From Streptomyces sp. Ru72 (lineage in GTDB: Bacteria > Actinomycetota > Actinomycetes > Streptomycetales > Streptomycetaceae), in assembly GCF_002920635.1 (NCBI RefSeq), contig NZ_PQSR01000059.1, positions 1 to 49,354 of the forward strand: 49,354 bases of DNA, in the 5' to 3' direction. The position numbers and the translations under genes are program-made. The notes beneath the pieces were generated by a model. It was not told where the DNA came from. It was given only the letters and a program-made list of their open reading frames with translations, and made no database searches. This document shows positions 49,161 through 49,354 of the stretch, piece after piece. Each line of letters begins with the position of its first letter. Position 1 is the stretch's first letter.

Positions 49161-49189
49161 AGGCTACGTCCGAATTTCCGGAAAGTAAA
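49161..49189 (-). promoter_or_regulatory. Candidate fru operon promoter with palindrome
   Basis: On the minus strand TTTACT (-35, 49184-49189) and TAGCCT (-10, 49161-49166) are 17 bp apart. The palindrome TTTCCGGAAA (49175-49184) lies in the spacer and may be a FruR site. The -10 ends 47 bp before the ATG. Confidence 0.5.
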
Positions 49190-49252
49190 CAGGTTGAGGC
49201 TACAGAACGGACACGAACGGGCGCGGCGTGCTGCGCCGGCTTGGCCGGTCGG

Positions 49253-49354
49253 CTACCGGGCTGTCCCGACGGGTTGTACGCCGTCCGCGGGTTGTGTGTG
49301 GTTGCCCGCGTCGTTCCCCGCGCCCGTTCCGGGACGCTCCGCGGCGCCGTCCTC
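49253..49354 (-). CDS. C-terminal end of a gene cut by the window edge
   Basis: A 33-codon frame open from the right edge to TAG at 49253 reads EDGAAERPGTGAGNDAGNHT then QPADGVQPVGTAR. Codon bias is typical. It would be the disordered tail of a gene on the minus strand upstream of fruR. Too little remains to name it; chance openness is possible. The roughly 60 bp between it and the fru promoter show nothing else. Confidence 0.4.
   Translation of the reverse strand, partial: EDGAAERPGTGAGNDAGNHTQPADGVQPVGTAR

Overview
This 49-kb window is high-GC actinobacterial DNA. It has strong G/C third-position bias, many GTG and TTG starts, ATGA/GTGA stop-start overlaps and long GC-rich hairpin terminators. 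A SsgA-like sporulation protein, a SepX/GlpR divisome protein and a rare TTA (bldA-type) codon point to Streptomyces. Gene order (two penicillin-binding proteins, ssgE, a metal ECF transporter, and later fruRKA) matches from memory the S. coelicolor region around SCO3156-SCO3197. It looks like conserved core chromosome; no insertion sequence, prophage, integrase, secondary-metabolite cluster or CRISPR array was seen.

Layout. 1-4.2 kb: two tandem paralogous class B PBPs, a 37/38-bp tandem repeat array, and convergent ssgE. 4.35-7.4 kb: a probable Nur box, then a Ni/Co ECF transporter (cbiM-PDGLE, cbiQ, cbiO) running into ohrR; ohr follows. 8-13 kb: serine hydrolase, DUF1876 protein, 3-hydroxyisobutyrate-type dehydrogenase, a lipoprotein pair whose upstream member lacks a normal start, an EamA transporter, and a YbaK protein carrying an in-frame Streptomyces repeat. 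13-19.6 kb: MMPL exporter, TetR regulator with twin operator-like palindromes, tricorn-like protease. 19.9-24 kb: a monooxygenase-hydrolase-SDR operon divergent from a MerR regulator; order and family content resemble the mycobacterial mymA-lipR-sadH genes.

24-31 kb: exonuclease III, GNAT, tRNA-Ala(CGC), then galU, glp/moeA, moaC, mogA, an acetyltransferase and sepX/glpR, a locus mixing molybdenum-cofactor genes with a gephyrin-like division pair. 31-38 kb: 5-formyl-THF cyclo-ligase, membrane-anchored penicillin acylase, K+/H+ antiporter, MFS transporter. 38-45 kb: an FmdB-type zinc-ribbon gene with a CIRCE (HrcA) element, MTA phosphorylase, an RcpC/SAF protein, mscL, a P1 peptidase, an L,D-transpeptidase lipoprotein, and a DUF6227-like gene with a TTA codon. 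45-49.35 kb: fructose operon fruR-fruK-(small ORF)-fruA, and the C-terminus of a further minus-strand gene at the edge.

No wholly new system is evident. The best leads are the CIRCE/fmdB link, the Nur box on the metal transporter, the repeat inside ybaK, the start-lost secreted protein coupled to a lipoprotein, the coupled small ORF in the fru operon, and the mymA-like operon under a MerR regulator. Family names come from reading the translations; no database search was run.
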